Source of the DNA: Pseudomonadota bacterium
GTDB lineage: Bacteria > Desulfobacterota > Desulfovibrionia > Desulfovibrionales > Desulfovibrionaceae
Assembly: GCA_023433925.1 (NCBI GenBank)
Contig: JAEYTO010000031.1
Coordinates: 1-54,272 of the forward strand
DNA length: 54,272 bases
Reading direction: 5' to 3'
The position numbers and the translations under genes were made by a program. Under the pieces are notes generated by a model. The model was given only the letters and a program-made list of their open reading frames with translations. It searched no databases and was not told the origin of the DNA. Below are positions 39,171 to 48,976 of this stretch, piece by piece; the first letter of the stretch is position 1, and the number at the start of each line of letters is the position of its first letter.

Positions 39171-40580
39171 GTGCAGGTAACTTACGAGTACTCAAATGCT
39201 GTAACCGCCGGCATGATTGGGATGCTGGCGATTGGATCAGTATTCTACGCCTTGAAGCCGAAGCGGATCGTTCTGCTCTACGTAGCGCTACTCCTTGTTT
39301 TCACCGGCACCTTATATGGCGTGGCCAAGAATCCAGGCATCAAGCCAAATGAAGTTCTTACAGTATACTCGCGAGGAGTTGGCCAGCTCGGTATAAGCAT
39401 CATAAACATCTATCTCATCATACTCTTTATCTTTTCCATGCTCGTCCTCAAACTTGCCTTACGGCCGCAAGGCGCTCAAGGCGATCCGATATTAGCCCCA
39501 TCGGTCTTTCTCAGCCTAGCATATGTAATATATTCCACATGTTGCATCCCCTTGAACATCACCATGCAAAACGTAATATCCATGTACGGAGTCTTCAATA
39601 TACTCAACATGGTGTTTTTCTATGTCATCCTCAAGCATTCCCTCACTGACGAGGAAGACCTGGAGCGCTTCGGAAAGCTCTTCGTCAGCCTGTGCGCCTT
39701 CATGGCCATATACGGCTTGGCCAGGATCCCCCTAGGGGGCGACCCAGCCAATTACTATGCGACATTCGAGGAGAAATCCGTCAGCCTGAGCTACTTTGAT
39801 TTTGGTCAGAGCGCACTCTTCTGCATCGCCGGAATCTATGTGTTCCTGCAGGGCAGGCTGACCAGATTCAGCCTGACAAGAATAGCGGTCATCCTGCTCT
39901 GCTTCGCCAACATTCTCTTTTCCTATCGCCGCAATTGCTGGATTGGACTGCTCGTTGTCCTCCTCTGGTATATGATGACGACTGATTTGCGAAAGAAAGT
40001 CGCGTTATCCTTCCTAGGAATCGTGGTCGCCCTTGGCGCCCTGGCGATCGCCCAAGCCCGGTTCACAGGCGAGAAGAATGCCCAAGATGCATCTCTTATC
40101 TCGGATATAACCAATGCGAAAGGAGAGGTCTCTTTCAAGACCGGCCGGTTTGCCGAGCTGCACGATGCGCTAGTGGCGACGATGGAGTCACCATTCATCG
40201 GATTGGGCCCCTGGGGGATGAATAAGGAATTTACTGTCCAGCGCGGCGACGTGACAGCCTCTTTTGTTCATAGCTCCTTGGTGCACATGTTCATGAAAAT
40301 GGGCTTGCTGGGCTTTATACCATACATGATGATGCTGATCAGATTTCCAATCTGGTGGCTGAAGGAAAGCCGACGCAGTTGGAATAATAAATCCCTTAGG
40401 AGCATTGCGGAAGCATTCTTTTGCGGCTTCCTCTTTTGGCTTCCAGACATAATGTTTGGCACACCAATCATCAATTTCAGACATCTTCAACTGCTGGCCA
40501 TGTCCTTCGCCATTCCAATTATTGCCAGCCATGTGGATATCCGCATGCAAAATGCCTGGAGATACAATGCCAAAGCCTAA
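39171..40580 (+). CDS. O-antigen polymerase/ligase-like membrane protein (Wzy type)
   Basis: 469 aa, GTG start at 39171 with GGTGA upstream. About 11-12 hydrophobic segments. The large external part has KTGRFAELHDALVATMESPF then IGLGPWGM, and YRRNCWIGLLVVLLW has the pattern of Wzy_C/O-antigen ligase proteins (RRxxW, GxGPW...). It would polymerise repeat units or transfer the finished polymer outside the inner membrane. The 3' end overlaps the signal peptide of the glycosidase gene by 14 nt. Confidence 0.8.
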   Translation: MQVTYEYSNAVTAGMIGMLAIGSVFYALKPKRIVLLYVALLLVFTGTLYGVAKNPGIKPNEVLTVYSRGVGQLGISIINIYLIILFIFSMLVLKLALRPQGAQGDPILAPSVFLSLAYVIYSTCCIPLNITMQNVISMYGVFNILNMVFFYVILKHSLTDEEDLERFGKLFVSLCAFMAIYGLARIPLGGDPANYYATFEEKSVSLSYFDFGQSALFCIAGIYVFLQGRLTRFSLTRIAVILLCFANILFSYRRNCWIGLLVVLLWYMMTTDLRKKVALSFLGIVVALGALAIAQARFTGEKNAQDASLISDITNAKGEVSFKTGRFAELHDALVATMESPFIGLGPWGMNKEFTVQRGDVTASFVHSSLVHMFMKMGLLGFIPYMMMLIRFPIWWLKESRRSWNNKSLRSIAEAFFCGFLFWLPDIMFGTPIINFRHLQLLAMSFAIPIIASHVDIRMQNAWRYNAKA

Positions 40581-42507
40581 GTATCTACTGCTATTAATCT
40601 GTGCAAGCTTATCGCTCGGAAGCACTGCCCTGGCGGAGCAGAATGAAAACATGCGAGCATCGATCAGCATAAACGCCATCGGCAACAGTATTATCAGCAA
40701 TAATTTGATCGGCACAAACTTGCACGTCGGCTACGAACGGGACATTGATACGGATCGGAAGAAGAATCATCTCTATCAACTCAAGCCAAGCACGCGGATG
40801 ACGCTCAACCGGCAACTGATCGCACGCTGCCGAGAAGCCTCCATCCACATGCTCAGGTTCCCCGGAGGCGGCACAAGCGACGCCTACCGGTGGCGAGAAG
40901 GGGTGGGCCCCATGGAAAAGCGCCCCATCGGCAAGGATGAGTACGGCTGGGACATGAAGCATTTCCTCGGCACACTGGAGTTCGGCGAAGTGGCTGACGC
41001 ATTGGGGGCCGAGATGATGATCACCGCGAACTACAAGACAGGAACGGCGCAGGAGGCCGCCAACTGGGTCGAGTACTGCAACGGGGGAGCCGGAGGCTCT
41101 CAACCTGGCTGGACGGATACCACCTTCCCCGCCAGCGCCAGTGCCCCCGCAGGCTACTTTGCCTGGCTGCGCGCCCTCCATGGCCGGGTCAAACCCCTGA
41201 ACGTCAAATTTTGGGAGATAGGCAACGAGATTCTTTTCCACAAAGACACCAGCTATCTGGATAGAGCCGCCGAGTACAGCCGCCTGATGAAGGCGGCGGA
41301 CCCGACCATACAAGTCGGGCTCAATGTCGAATCCTTCCTGTATATGAGCAAAAACAACATCGAGTACGCTTCCATACCCAGAGGCATCTTTGATTTCATC
41401 ACCATTCACTACTATAGCACCCTCAAGACCAGGCGCCCGTTGACCATTTTCTACAACGATGATGAAAGCTTTCGAGACGTCACCGTTTCAAATGCCGGAA
41501 CATATGAAATACGTGTGACCGCCAAAGGGTCTAGAGCATTGGAGTGGCCGCGCATGCCGCTTTATGTGAATGGAGCCCTTGTGCGTGAATTCAAGGTGGA
41601 TTCACCTTCTCTCGAAACATACCGAGCCACGGTCGAACTCAAGCAGGGCCATAACACACTTGTGATAGCGTTCGTCAACGACATGCATATCCCAGGCATG
41701 GCTGACAGCAACCTCCATGTAAAAAGCGTCAAGCTCGTGGGGCCAGATCGGAATGTGACGGAGGTATGGAATACTCGCGAATACGAGTACGCATGGCTGT
41801 TCGCAAACAATAAACTCATTGAGGAACATGTTGAACTCATTAAACGGACGTTTCCCGATCTGCCGTTGATGATCACCGAAGGGAATGCGGGCTACGGCAT
41901 TAATGAAGGAAATATCAATCGCCAGGAGACGCGCAAGCTAAAGGCTGGCCTTTGGTTGGCTGGCCTGCTCAATGCTCTCATAAGAAAGGATGTGCCGGTC
42001 TTCACCCATTGGAAGCTGACGGATGCATATATGGGCTTCAACATGGTGGCGCCCGATGGGCATGTTACTCCATCCTATCATGTCTTTAAGCTGTATTCGA
42101 AGCATATCAATCAACGCAGCGTCGAATTGGCAATCTCCTCTCCGGCCTTTGATGCGCCGCTCCTGGAGACAACCGCATTCGGCAAGGCGACCACCGCCAA
42201 CCCCTTCGTGGATGCCGTGGCCAGCTATGACGAACAGAACCGAATGCTCATCATGACACTTCTGAACAGGCACTCCACAAACACGATCCATACAGAACTG
42301 CAGTTGGGCCCCATGAGAATCAATGGCGGCAAGTATAGGCAGGAAGTGCTCAACGCGGCGGATGGCAAGGGTTTGGAGGCCGACAACGAGCAGAACCCGA
42401 ATAACGTTGCCGTGAGGACCAGAATGATCGCTCTGAACGATCCGAATATCGTTCTGGCCCTGGAGCCTCACAGCCTGACGACCATTTACCTTCCGGCGGA
42501 GTACTAA
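40567..42507 (+). CDS. Secreted clan GH-A glycoside hydrolase with inserted carbohydrate-binding-like domain
   Basis: 646 aa. The signal peptide is MPKPKYLLLLICASLSLGST with cleavage near ALA/EQ. The TIM-barrel pieces SIHMLRFPGGGTSDAYRWRE, KFWEIGNEILF (acid/base E221) and LPLMITEGNAG (nucleophile E438) fit the GH39/51/79-like superfamily. Between them a beta-sandwich-like stretch of ~100 residues (about 305-400, AGTYEIRVTAKGSRALEWPR, and LKQGHNTLVIAFVND) resembles calcium-dependent xylan-binding CBM60-type domains. A beta-sandwich C-terminus closes the protein. GGAG precedes the ATG. It overlaps the polymerase gene and probably trims or releases polymer in the periplasm or outside. The exact family is uncertain. 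Confidence 0.75.
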   Translation: MPKPKYLLLLICASLSLGSTALAEQNENMRASISINAIGNSIISNNLIGTNLHVGYERDIDTDRKKNHLYQLKPSTRMTLNRQLIARCREASIHMLRFPGGGTSDAYRWREGVGPMEKRPIGKDEYGWDMKHFLGTLEFGEVADALGAEMMITANYKTGTAQEAANWVEYCNGGAGGSQPGWTDTTFPASASAPAGYFAWLRALHGRVKPLNVKFWEIGNEILFHKDTSYLDRAAEYSRLMKAADPTIQVGLNVESFLYMSKNNIEYASIPRGIFDFITIHYYSTLKTRRPLTIFYNDDESFRDVTVSNAGTYEIRVTAKGSRALEWPRMPLYVNGALVREFKVDSPSLETYRATVELKQGHNTLVIAFVNDMHIPGMADSNLHVKSVKLVGPDRNVTEVWNTREYEYAWLFANNKLIEEHVELIKRTFPDLPLMITEGNAGYGINEGNINRQETRKLKAGLWLAGLLNALIRKDVPVFTHWKLTDAYMGFNMVAPDGHVTPSYHVFKLYSKHINQRSVELAISSPAFDAPLLETTAFGKATTANPFVDAVASYDEQNRMLIMTLLNRHSTNTIHTELQLGPMRINGGKYRQEVLNAADGKGLEADNEQNPNNVAVRTRMIALNDPNIVLALEPHSLTTIYLPAEY

Positions 42508-42538
42508 CCGGCAACTTACGCCACCAGGGGCGACCGGC

Positions 42539-43822
42539 ATGCATGTCATCATAATCGACCGATGGATAGGATTCCCAAACGGCATGGCCACCACGCAACG
42601 GATCAAGCTAATAGGCCAGGCGCTTGTGGAACAGGGCGCGCGAGTCACGGTGCTCATTGCCGGCCCCAGCGAGCGTCCAAACAATATTGTCAATCAAGAC
42701 GCTGCCGGTGAGTACAAGGGAGTTCATTTCGAATACCTGCCCAATACGACGGTCCGCTCGGACTCATTCCTTCAGCGAAGGCTCCATGATTTCCTGGCGC
42801 ATATCCTGACCTTCCGGCGGATTATCAGGCTGAGGAGGCAGGGGGAGGACGCGTGCATATACCTCTGGTATCGCTTCTATAAACCGCATTTCTTCGATCG
42901 CATGGTCTTGGCGATTGCAAAGGCATTGGGAGTGCCCGTGGTTCTTGAAGTGAACGAGCGTCCCTGGCCCTTGATTGACAACAAGCCACTTCTCTCCCGG
43001 ATAACGTCGCCCCTATTCGGAGCGTCTGGAGCAATAGCCATATCAGACTATCTGGCTGACTGGATAAATGCGGAAGCCAAGAGACGAGGACAAGACATCT
43101 CAGTGGCTACCATACCAATCCTTGTCGATATGGATGAATTCAAAGCAAATGCCGAAGATGAAACAGAGAAGCAGGTTGTGTTTGCCGGGTCAGCGGCGTA
43201 CGCCAGCACCATAGAGTTCATCCTCGATGCAATGGCGCACGTGTGGGAGGAGCATCCTGATTGCAAACTGGTCATCACTGGCTTTCAGGGTGCCCGCTCT
43301 GGCGATTGCTGGCTGGAGAAGGAGCTTGCGGCAAGAGCGGTGCAAGACAAGGTACACCTAACAGGATATCTACCACGACTGGATTTGCTTGAGCTGTATG
43401 GCAAATCATCCGCGCTTCTTATCCCCTTGTTCAGCGATGTCGTTTCAATTTCTCGATTTCCAACCAAGATAGGTGAATATCTCGCCTCAGGTCGCCCCAT
43501 CATAACCAATAAAGTTGGGAGCGTGCCTAGCTATTTCACCGATGGAGTGAATGCCTATATCGCGGAACTTGGCGATCCGAGCGCGTTTGGCCACAAGGTG
43601 CTTGAGGCATTGAATGACAAGGAACAATCAAAGCGGATAGGCCTTTCCGGGAGAGAGACTGCGGAAAAGAATTTTACCTTGGAACATCACAAGGAAAGCC
43701 TCTTCAAGTACTTCACGCAGATATCGCGGCCTTCCACAATGAAAGCCAGCCTTCCTGATGCCAAGCCTAATCCCAACATGTCGCGCAGATGGGAGATTCA
43801 CAACTGTAACAAAAGGAAGTGA
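42539..43822 (+). CDS. Glycosyltransferase family 4 (GT-B)
   Basis: 427 aa. The N-terminal half starts MHVIIIDRWIGFPNGMATTQ, with VVLEVNERPWPLIDNKPL; the C-terminal half has VVFAGSAAYASTIEFILDAM, LTGYLPRLDLLELYG and PTKIGEYLASGRPIITNKVG, in which the usual E-x7-E is loosened to DVVSISRFPTKIGEYL. AGGGG lies before the ATG. It lies 31 bp after the glycosidase stop and 4 bp before the next start. A final ~30 residues are polar and variable. The donor cannot be told. Confidence 0.84.
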   Translation: MHVIIIDRWIGFPNGMATTQRIKLIGQALVEQGARVTVLIAGPSERPNNIVNQDAAGEYKGVHFEYLPNTTVRSDSFLQRRLHDFLAHILTFRRIIRLRRQGEDACIYLWYRFYKPHFFDRMVLAIAKALGVPVVLEVNERPWPLIDNKPLLSRITSPLFGASGAIAISDYLADWINAEAKRRGQDISVATIPILVDMDEFKANAEDETEKQVVFAGSAAYASTIEFILDAMAHVWEEHPDCKLVITGFQGARSGDCWLEKELAARAVQDKVHLTGYLPRLDLLELYGKSSALLIPLFSDVVSISRFPTKIGEYLASGRPIITNKVGSVPSYFTDGVNAYIAELGDPSAFGHKVLEALNDKEQSKRIGLSGRETAEKNFTLEHHKESLFKYFTQISRPSTMKASLPDAKPNPNMSRRWEIHNCNKRK

Positions 43823-43826
43823 TGCA

Positions 43827-44927
43827 GTGAACACCGAGACGCGCATGCGGAACAAGGTAGCCGTACTCCTTCCCAGACTATGCATTGGTGGCGCGGAGAG
43901 GCTTGCCTTAGCGGAACTGCAATACCTACACGCGCATTCCAACTGTTCCATAGAACTACATGTAGTCCATGAAGCCGGACCTCTTCTGGGGGATTTTTCC
44001 AAGATTGGCGTTCCCATAAAAATTTGGAACACTCCTCATAGGGATGTACGTCTATTTATTAATTTCGTACGACTGCTCGCATACTTGAAAAAAGAACGAT
44101 TTACGCTCATCCATTCACATCTTCACTGGTGGGGCGCATGGCTCGGCATTCTTGGAAATATACGCAAGATAACCACTTTCCATATCATGAATAGCCCTAA
44201 GACGCACCTCGCCAATGCAAAATTTTATGACAAGGTAATCTGCTGTGGGCAGCGCGTTTTTGATATGCTGCGCATGCATATAAGCGAAGATCGTCTGGTT
44301 GTCGTTAACAATGCGGTACCTATTCCTGAGATCGTTGGAGACGAGGTTCAAGCGCAACGCGAGCGCACAAGAAACAAGATTGGAATTACTCAGAGTGACA
44401 TTGCTGTCTTATCAATCGGGCGCCTAGTTCATCAAAAGGGATATGATATACTTCTTGACGCCTTTTCTATGGTAAGCCGCGAACATCCCCAAGCGATGTT
44501 GATCCTCGCCGGCGATGGCCAGGAGCGTGCACGCCTGGAACAGCAGGCCCAAAGGCTAGGCATTGGTGAAAAAGTCAAATTCCTAGGCGTGGTCATGGAT
44601 GTTGCCCAGCTCTACTTGGCCTCGGATATGTATGTTAATTCTTCTAGATATGAAGGGTTGCCCATGACACTGCTGGAGGCGATGTCATACAAAAAGTGCG
44701 TCATTGCCAGCGCGATCGCTGAGAATGCTGAAATAATCGATCATGGAAAAACCGGCATGACAGCCTTGCCCGAGGACCCGGGCAGCTTGGCGCAGACCAT
44801 GTCCCTGGTGATAGCAGACCGGGACTTGCGCGACATGCTCGGCCAAGCTGGCTACGAGTTCCTGAGGAACAACTATTCCATTGATAAGCACTGCAAAGCC
44901 CTGGAGGAAATTTATCTCGCACAGTAA
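43827..44927 (+). CDS. Glycosyltransferase family 4 (GT-B)
   Basis: 366 aa with a GTG start at 43827 behind AAGGAAG; an ATG at 43845 is the alternative. Signature pieces are VAVLLPRLCIGGAERLALAE, HIMNSPKTHLAN, VLSIGRLVHQKGYDILLDAF and SSRYEGLPMTLLEAMSYKKC (E-x7-E). Codon use is more AT-rich than in neighbouring genes, which points to separate acquisition. It ends the sugar-assembly half of the locus; 472 bp without a gene follow. Confidence 0.86.
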   Translation: MNTETRMRNKVAVLLPRLCIGGAERLALAELQYLHAHSNCSIELHVVHEAGPLLGDFSKIGVPIKIWNTPHRDVRLFINFVRLLAYLKKERFTLIHSHLHWWGAWLGILGNIRKITTFHIMNSPKTHLANAKFYDKVICCGQRVFDMLRMHISEDRLVVVNNAVPIPEIVGDEVQAQRERTRNKIGITQSDIAVLSIGRLVHQKGYDILLDAFSMVSREHPQAMLILAGDGQERARLEQQAQRLGIGEKVKFLGVVMDVAQLYLASDMYVNSSRYEGLPMTLLEAMSYKKCVIASAIAENAEIIDHGKTGMTALPEDPGSLAQTMSLVIADRDLRDMLGQAGYEFLRNNYSIDKHCKALEEIYLAQ

Positions 44928-45399
44928 CCCATCATTAAGGCATTCCATATCCGCTCTGCCTGGCTACTCCTGCGCTGGTCACAGCGTGGCCGGATGATTT
45001 TTCCTGACGCTCCACATCCAGCACCGGGAGCGCCCCTCCTACCCTACTCGCCCAGCTCAACACCTAACTATAACCTTTATTTTATCTTTGTAGCCTGCCA
45101 GTCAAGTCAGGCTCGAGCTCGCGCCATGGGCCTCCCTTTTCGAAGAAGCCGGGGATTAGAATACTGACTATAGACGCCGCTCCGCACTTTGATAAATTAC
45201 TAGATGATATTGCGATACCCTGTCGAAAAAGGCCACCTTGAGCCTCGCGGGGCTTTCACCGGTGTGCGCCTTGGAAGGAGGGTGATCTGGCGCTTGAGGA
45301 CGTGCGCCGTTGCCGCACGGTGACCTGCTGGAAATGAGCGCTGCAACGCTCGTGGGGGCCAGCAGTGGGTTACTCTAATGGCGAAGTAGAACGGCTGAG
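44928..45399. other. 472-bp gene-free stretch
   Basis: The first 250 bp show nothing recognisable apart from short GC-poor patches. 45175-45395 on the minus strand reads as a broken peptide (see repeat). A sigma-54-like motif near 44960 matches too poorly to be called. Confidence 0.5.
45175..45395 (-). repeat. Decayed peptide-coding repeat fragment
   Basis: On the minus strand one frame gives AALISSRSPCGNGARPQAPD and SPARLKVAFFDRVSQYH with an upstream stop. From memory, near-identical peptides recur as short hypothetical proteins in Desulfovibrio genomes; I could not verify this. Here it has no intact start and looks like a remnant. Confidence 0.35.
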
Positions 45400-46974
45400 A
45401 TGGTTTCCATGGCAATCTGCCGGAAGGCTTCAGACGTACTTGGCCAGCAGGGTATTCGTATGCTGATTCCACCTGACTCAAGAGCTTCTGGAGACGGCAC
45501 GAAGACCGCCGCGAACGCGGCTAGCAAGAACAGCAAGGCAAGGGTCCTCATAGTCGAGGACAATCCGATCATCTCCGACTTCCTGCAGCACATATTGAGT
45601 GACAAGGGACATGAGGCCGCGGTTGCTCCTACACTCGCGCAGGCTGCGGCTTGGCTGCATAGCAGGCCCTATGACATCGTCCTTCTTGACCTGGGCATGC
45701 CCGACGGTAGTGGCCTGGGCTTGCTGAAGAGATCTCATCAATTCACCGGCAGTCCCACCTTCATCGTGCTGACCGGCAGCGGAAGCCCGGAGGACGCAGA
45801 GGAAGCCATCCGCGCGGGCGCCAGCGACTACCTCGTCAAGCCGCCTAATGCCGAGACCATACTGCATCTTGTTCTCAGGCATATACAGTGCAGGAGCAAG
45901 CGCGCCGCCCAGGCTGGTTGCCATGGTTTTCTCTGCCCGGACATCATCGGCGACAGTCGTCCCATGCACAGCGTGATCGAGGTTCTCTCCAAGGCGGCGA
46001 GATGCCGGTCAAGCCTATTGATCACTGGCGAGACCGGCACGGGCAAGGAGGTCTGCGCCAGGTGCACGCATGGCAACAGCGACCGGGGAGACATGCCCCT
46101 GGTGGTAGTCGATTGCACGAACATACCTCACAACTTGGCCGAGAGCCTTTTATTCGGGCACCTCAAGGGTTCCTTCACGGGCGCGACGGAGGATAGGGAT
46201 GGCTTCTTCAAGGAGGCCGACAAGAGCACGATCTTTCTCGACGAAGTCGGCGACCTGTCCCTACCTTTGCAGAAGACGCTCCTTCGGGTTCTCCAGGAGC
46301 GCACGTTCCGGCCGGTTGGCTCCCGTGTCGAACTCTCAAGCGACTTCAGAGTCATTGCCGCCACCAACAAGAATTTGCGCCAGATGATGGAGCAGAAGCG
46401 TTTCAGAAGAGACCTCTACTTCCGCTTGCGGGCCATACACGTGCATCTTCCGCCATTAATGCAGCGGGCCGAAGACATCCCCAAGCTGGTCGCCCACTTC
46501 ATGCCCCGCGTGTGCAGGGAAGCCGGCGTTGCTCCCATGCGGGTATCCAAGGATGCTCTGGCTCTCCTGCTGGCGTACTCCTGGCCTGGCAATATCCGAG
46601 AGCTATTGAACGTGCTGGTGGCCTCGGTCGCGAACTCCTTCGGCGAATCCATGGTCCATCCGCACAACTTGCCCGTGGAGATCAGGGTCTTCATCGCCAG
46701 AAGCATGGCTCAAAGCATGAAGCCCGCCCCTCACGCCTCCGAATCCGCCTGGAAGGAGAAGCTGGACGTCAGCGAGAGCGGTGATCATACAGGGAAGGAG
46801 TATCCCACCTACAAGGAATGGAAAACGTTCTTCAAGAAAAAATACGAATGCCAATACCTGCAACAGCTGCTCACCAAGTGTGACAACGACATCAACAAAG
46901 CAAGCAAGATTTCCAAGCTGTCACGTGCAAGAGTTTACCAATTAATCAAGGAGCATGGGATAATAAAAACCTAG
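45400..46974 (+). CDS. Sigma-54-dependent response regulator (PrsR-like, PEP-CTERM-type EPS locus)
   Basis: 524 aa if the first ATG is used; an ATG at 45460 is possible and no clear ribosome site decides. REC domain at ~47-165: ARVLIVEDNPIISDFLQ, phospho-acceptor D97 in IVLLDLGMPDGSG, K in DYLVKPP. AAA+ domain at ~185-425: GETGTGKE (Walker A), KGSFTGATEDRDGFF (GAFTGA loop with Ser in place of Ala), STIFLDEVGDL (Walker B), and RRDLYFRLRAIHVHLPPL. A Fis-type helix-turn-helix ends it (NDINKASKISKLSRARVYQL). It should activate sigma-54 promoters of the locus. Order and architecture match TIGR02915-like regulators of exosortase-linked EPS loci. No partner kinase is in the window. Confidence 0.88.
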   Translation: MVSMAICRKASDVLGQQGIRMLIPPDSRASGDGTKTAANAASKNSKARVLIVEDNPIISDFLQHILSDKGHEAAVAPTLAQAAAWLHSRPYDIVLLDLGMPDGSGLGLLKRSHQFTGSPTFIVLTGSGSPEDAEEAIRAGASDYLVKPPNAETILHLVLRHIQCRSKRAAQAGCHGFLCPDIIGDSRPMHSVIEVLSKAARCRSSLLITGETGTGKEVCARCTHGNSDRGDMPLVVVDCTNIPHNLAESLLFGHLKGSFTGATEDRDGFFKEADKSTIFLDEVGDLSLPLQKTLLRVLQERTFRPVGSRVELSSDFRVIAATNKNLRQMMEQKRFRRDLYFRLRAIHVHLPPLMQRAEDIPKLVAHFMPRVCREAGVAPMRVSKDALALLLAYSWPGNIRELLNVLVASVANSFGESMVHPHNLPVEIRVFIARSMAQSMKPAPHASESAWKEKLDVSESGDHTGKEYPTYKEWKTFFKKKYECQYLQQLLTKCDNDINKASKISKLSRARVYQLIKEHGIIKT

Positions 46975-47103
46975 CGCATGCGGCATTTGCTTATCGCGAA
47001 GGCGTTAATAATCGCTTTGGGTGGTATTAAAGATACTAAGATAATCCTGATCCGGCCTGTCGCTAACGGCTATGGCGGCCTACGGGAAGGGAGGAATCAT
47101 TTC

Positions 47104-47769
47104 ATGCGCATGCATGCGGAGCAGAGCTATTTTGCCCGGAAAATAAGAATTCAGGGTGATGATCCATCTGACGGAAGGGAGATCGAGAGAGGACACGGCC
47201 GGCTTGCAGGTCATGCGCGGGCAGTCCTGATCACGGCGCTGTCCCTTGCGCTGATGCTCTGCGCCGGCTTCACGTCGGCCGGTTCGGCCAGCTACCTCAT
47301 AGGTCCGGGGGATGTCTTGGAGGTTTCGGTTTGGAAAGACGATATGCTCAACAAGGATCTGCTTGTCAGGCCCGATGGCATGATCTCGTTTCCCCTCATC
47401 GGAGAGGTGTCCGCAGCGGGACGCACTGTCGAGGAGCTTCGGGTGGAGATTCAGACGCGAATCAAGAAGTACGTTCCCGAAGCTCCGGTCACCGTGATCC
47501 TCAAGCAGCTCAACAGCACCAGGATATATATTCTTGGCAAGGTGGCCCATCCCGGCCCGTACATCATGAGCCAGCAGGTCAGCGTCGCGCAAGCACTGGC
47601 CATGGCAGGCGGCCTGACTCCTTTTGCGAACGCCAATGACCTTGTCATCATCAGACAGACACCGGAAGGCCAGCAGGTCATTCCCGTCAACTACGAAGCG
47701 TTCATTCGAGGTAAGAAACCAGACGGCAACATCTACCTCGAGGCGAACGATACGCTGGTGGCAAAGTAG
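47104..47769 (+). CDS. Polysaccharide export outer-membrane/periplasmic protein (Wza/BexD-like)
   Basis: 221 aa from the ATG at 47104, with GGGAGG upstream; the open frame begins earlier at 46978. After a long polar N-region, one hydrophobic segment (AVLITALSLALMLCAGF) leads to the Poly_export domain (YLIGPGDVLEVSVWKDDMLN, VRPDGMISFPLIGEVSAAGR) and an SLBB-like domain (TRIYILGKVAHPGPYIMSQQ then VSVAQALAMAGGLTPFANAN). It probably forms the export channel. The hydrophobic segment contains a Cys but no clean lipobox, so membrane attachment is unsure. It is the first gene of the export half. Confidence 0.88.
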   Translation: MRMHAEQSYFARKIRIQGDDPSDGREIERGHGRLAGHARAVLITALSLALMLCAGFTSAGSASYLIGPGDVLEVSVWKDDMLNKDLLVRPDGMISFPLIGEVSAAGRTVEELRVEIQTRIKKYVPEAPVTVILKQLNSTRIYILGKVAHPGPYIMSQQVSVAQALAMAGGLTPFANANDLVIIRQTPEGQQVIPVNYEAFIRGKKPDGNIYLEANDTLVAK

Positions 47770-47774
47770 GATCA

Positions 47775-48962
47775 ATGTCGCGAGCAGGCCTGAATGACGT
47801 CCGCTGGACACTGCTTGTCCTGGGATTGCTCGTGGGGACATCCCTTCTGGCGCATCCGGCTCAAGGGGAAACCGTGCTCACCCCTCATGTCGGGGTCAGG
47901 GGCGGGTACGACGACAACATCTTCTTCACTGATGACGAGGACTTCGAATCCACCACCTTCCTGGCCCTGAACCTGGAGGACAGCCGCGAGAGAAGCTGGA
48001 TCAAGACGAGCGCGGAAGCGGCGATCTACAGATATCCCAAATTCAACACCTATGATCGCGTCGATCAGGCCTATTCGCTCGACAGCTACTGGGATGCCTC
48101 GGAAAGGACCAGGCTGAGCCTCTCGTCCGCCTTTACCATAGACAACTCCGTTGACGAGATCCTGATCGAGGAAGGCATCGTCACGGAGCAGACCTTACGC
48201 CACACCGCGAATGTCTCCCCTCGCGTCCGCAGGCAACTATCGGAGATCTCCTCCCTGGAGGTCGGCTACGACTTCGCTCTCGCTGACTACGACCGCGCGA
48301 GCTACTTCGATTACACAAGCCATGGCGGCCGCGTCCTTTATAGACGGGAGCTGTCGGACGAGCGCACCCGGGCCTTGCCGGAAATTCGTTACAGCCATGT
48401 CAAAGCCAGGCGAGATGATCCCGGCGCCACGGTTTCCCAGGATATCGTGCAGGCATCGCTGGGAGCGGAGCGCGCGCTGAATGAGATCCTGCTCTTATAC
48501 GGCAGCCTGGGTTTCGCCTACTGGACCGCGCGCCTCGATGACGTCTCCGGAAACCGGGAGACGGACCACGCAGGCCCCATCGGCAACCTGGGCCTGCGCT
48601 ACACGTTTGAGCGCGGCGATCTCTCCCTGGAGATCAACCGATCCATAGTACAGGACATCTCCGGAGAGAGCAGCTTCAGGAATCAGGTGACTGGCACGGT
48701 CGGGCGTCAACTTGGCGAGCGGCTGGAGGCGAGGCTATCCGGCCTGTACAGCCACAATGAGACGCAAGGCCTTATCGAACGGAGCGCGAGCAACTTCTTC
48801 ATGGTCACCCCCTCCTTGATCAGCAAGTTGTTCAGGACTCTTACGTTGACGCTCTCCTATACCTACTCCGGACTAGAGCAGCACGATGATGGCGATATGC
48901 AAAGTAGAAACAGGATCATGCTTCAACTCGATTGGACTCCGCTTCGCGGCCTGGAACTATAA
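47775..48962 (+). CDS. Outer-membrane beta-barrel protein (PEP-CTERM EPS-associated type)
   Basis: 395 aa. Signal peptide: WTLLVLGLLVGTSLLAHPAQ then GE. Mature part: alternating aromatic/polar strands (LTPHVGVRGGYDDNIFFTDD, SLDSYWDASERTRLSLSSAF, LTLTLSYTYSGLEQHDDGDM) ending in NRIMLQLDWTPLRGLEL. The pattern resembles the TIGR03016 group found beside exosortase-linked EPS genes. The GGYDDNIFFT start is typical of that group. It is likely a porin for polymer passage. It begins 5 bp after the export protein's stop and is co-transcribed with it. Confidence 0.8.
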   Translation: MSRAGLNDVRWTLLVLGLLVGTSLLAHPAQGETVLTPHVGVRGGYDDNIFFTDDEDFESTTFLALNLEDSRERSWIKTSAEAAIYRYPKFNTYDRVDQAYSLDSYWDASERTRLSLSSAFTIDNSVDEILIEEGIVTEQTLRHTANVSPRVRRQLSEISSLEVGYDFALADYDRASYFDYTSHGGRVLYRRELSDERTRALPEIRYSHVKARRDDPGATVSQDIVQASLGAERALNEILLLYGSLGFAYWTARLDDVSGNRETDHAGPIGNLGLRYTFERGDLSLEINRSIVQDISGESSFRNQVTGTVGRQLGERLEARLSGLYSHNETQGLIERSASNFFMVTPSLISKLFRTLTLTLSYTYSGLEQHDDGDMQSRNRIMLQLDWTPLRGLEL

Positions 48963-48976
48963 CAGGGAGACATACA

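Noticed and set aside
44955..44975. Second sigma-54 promoter before the response regulator
   Set aside because: GG and GC have the right distance, but several other consensus positions fail.
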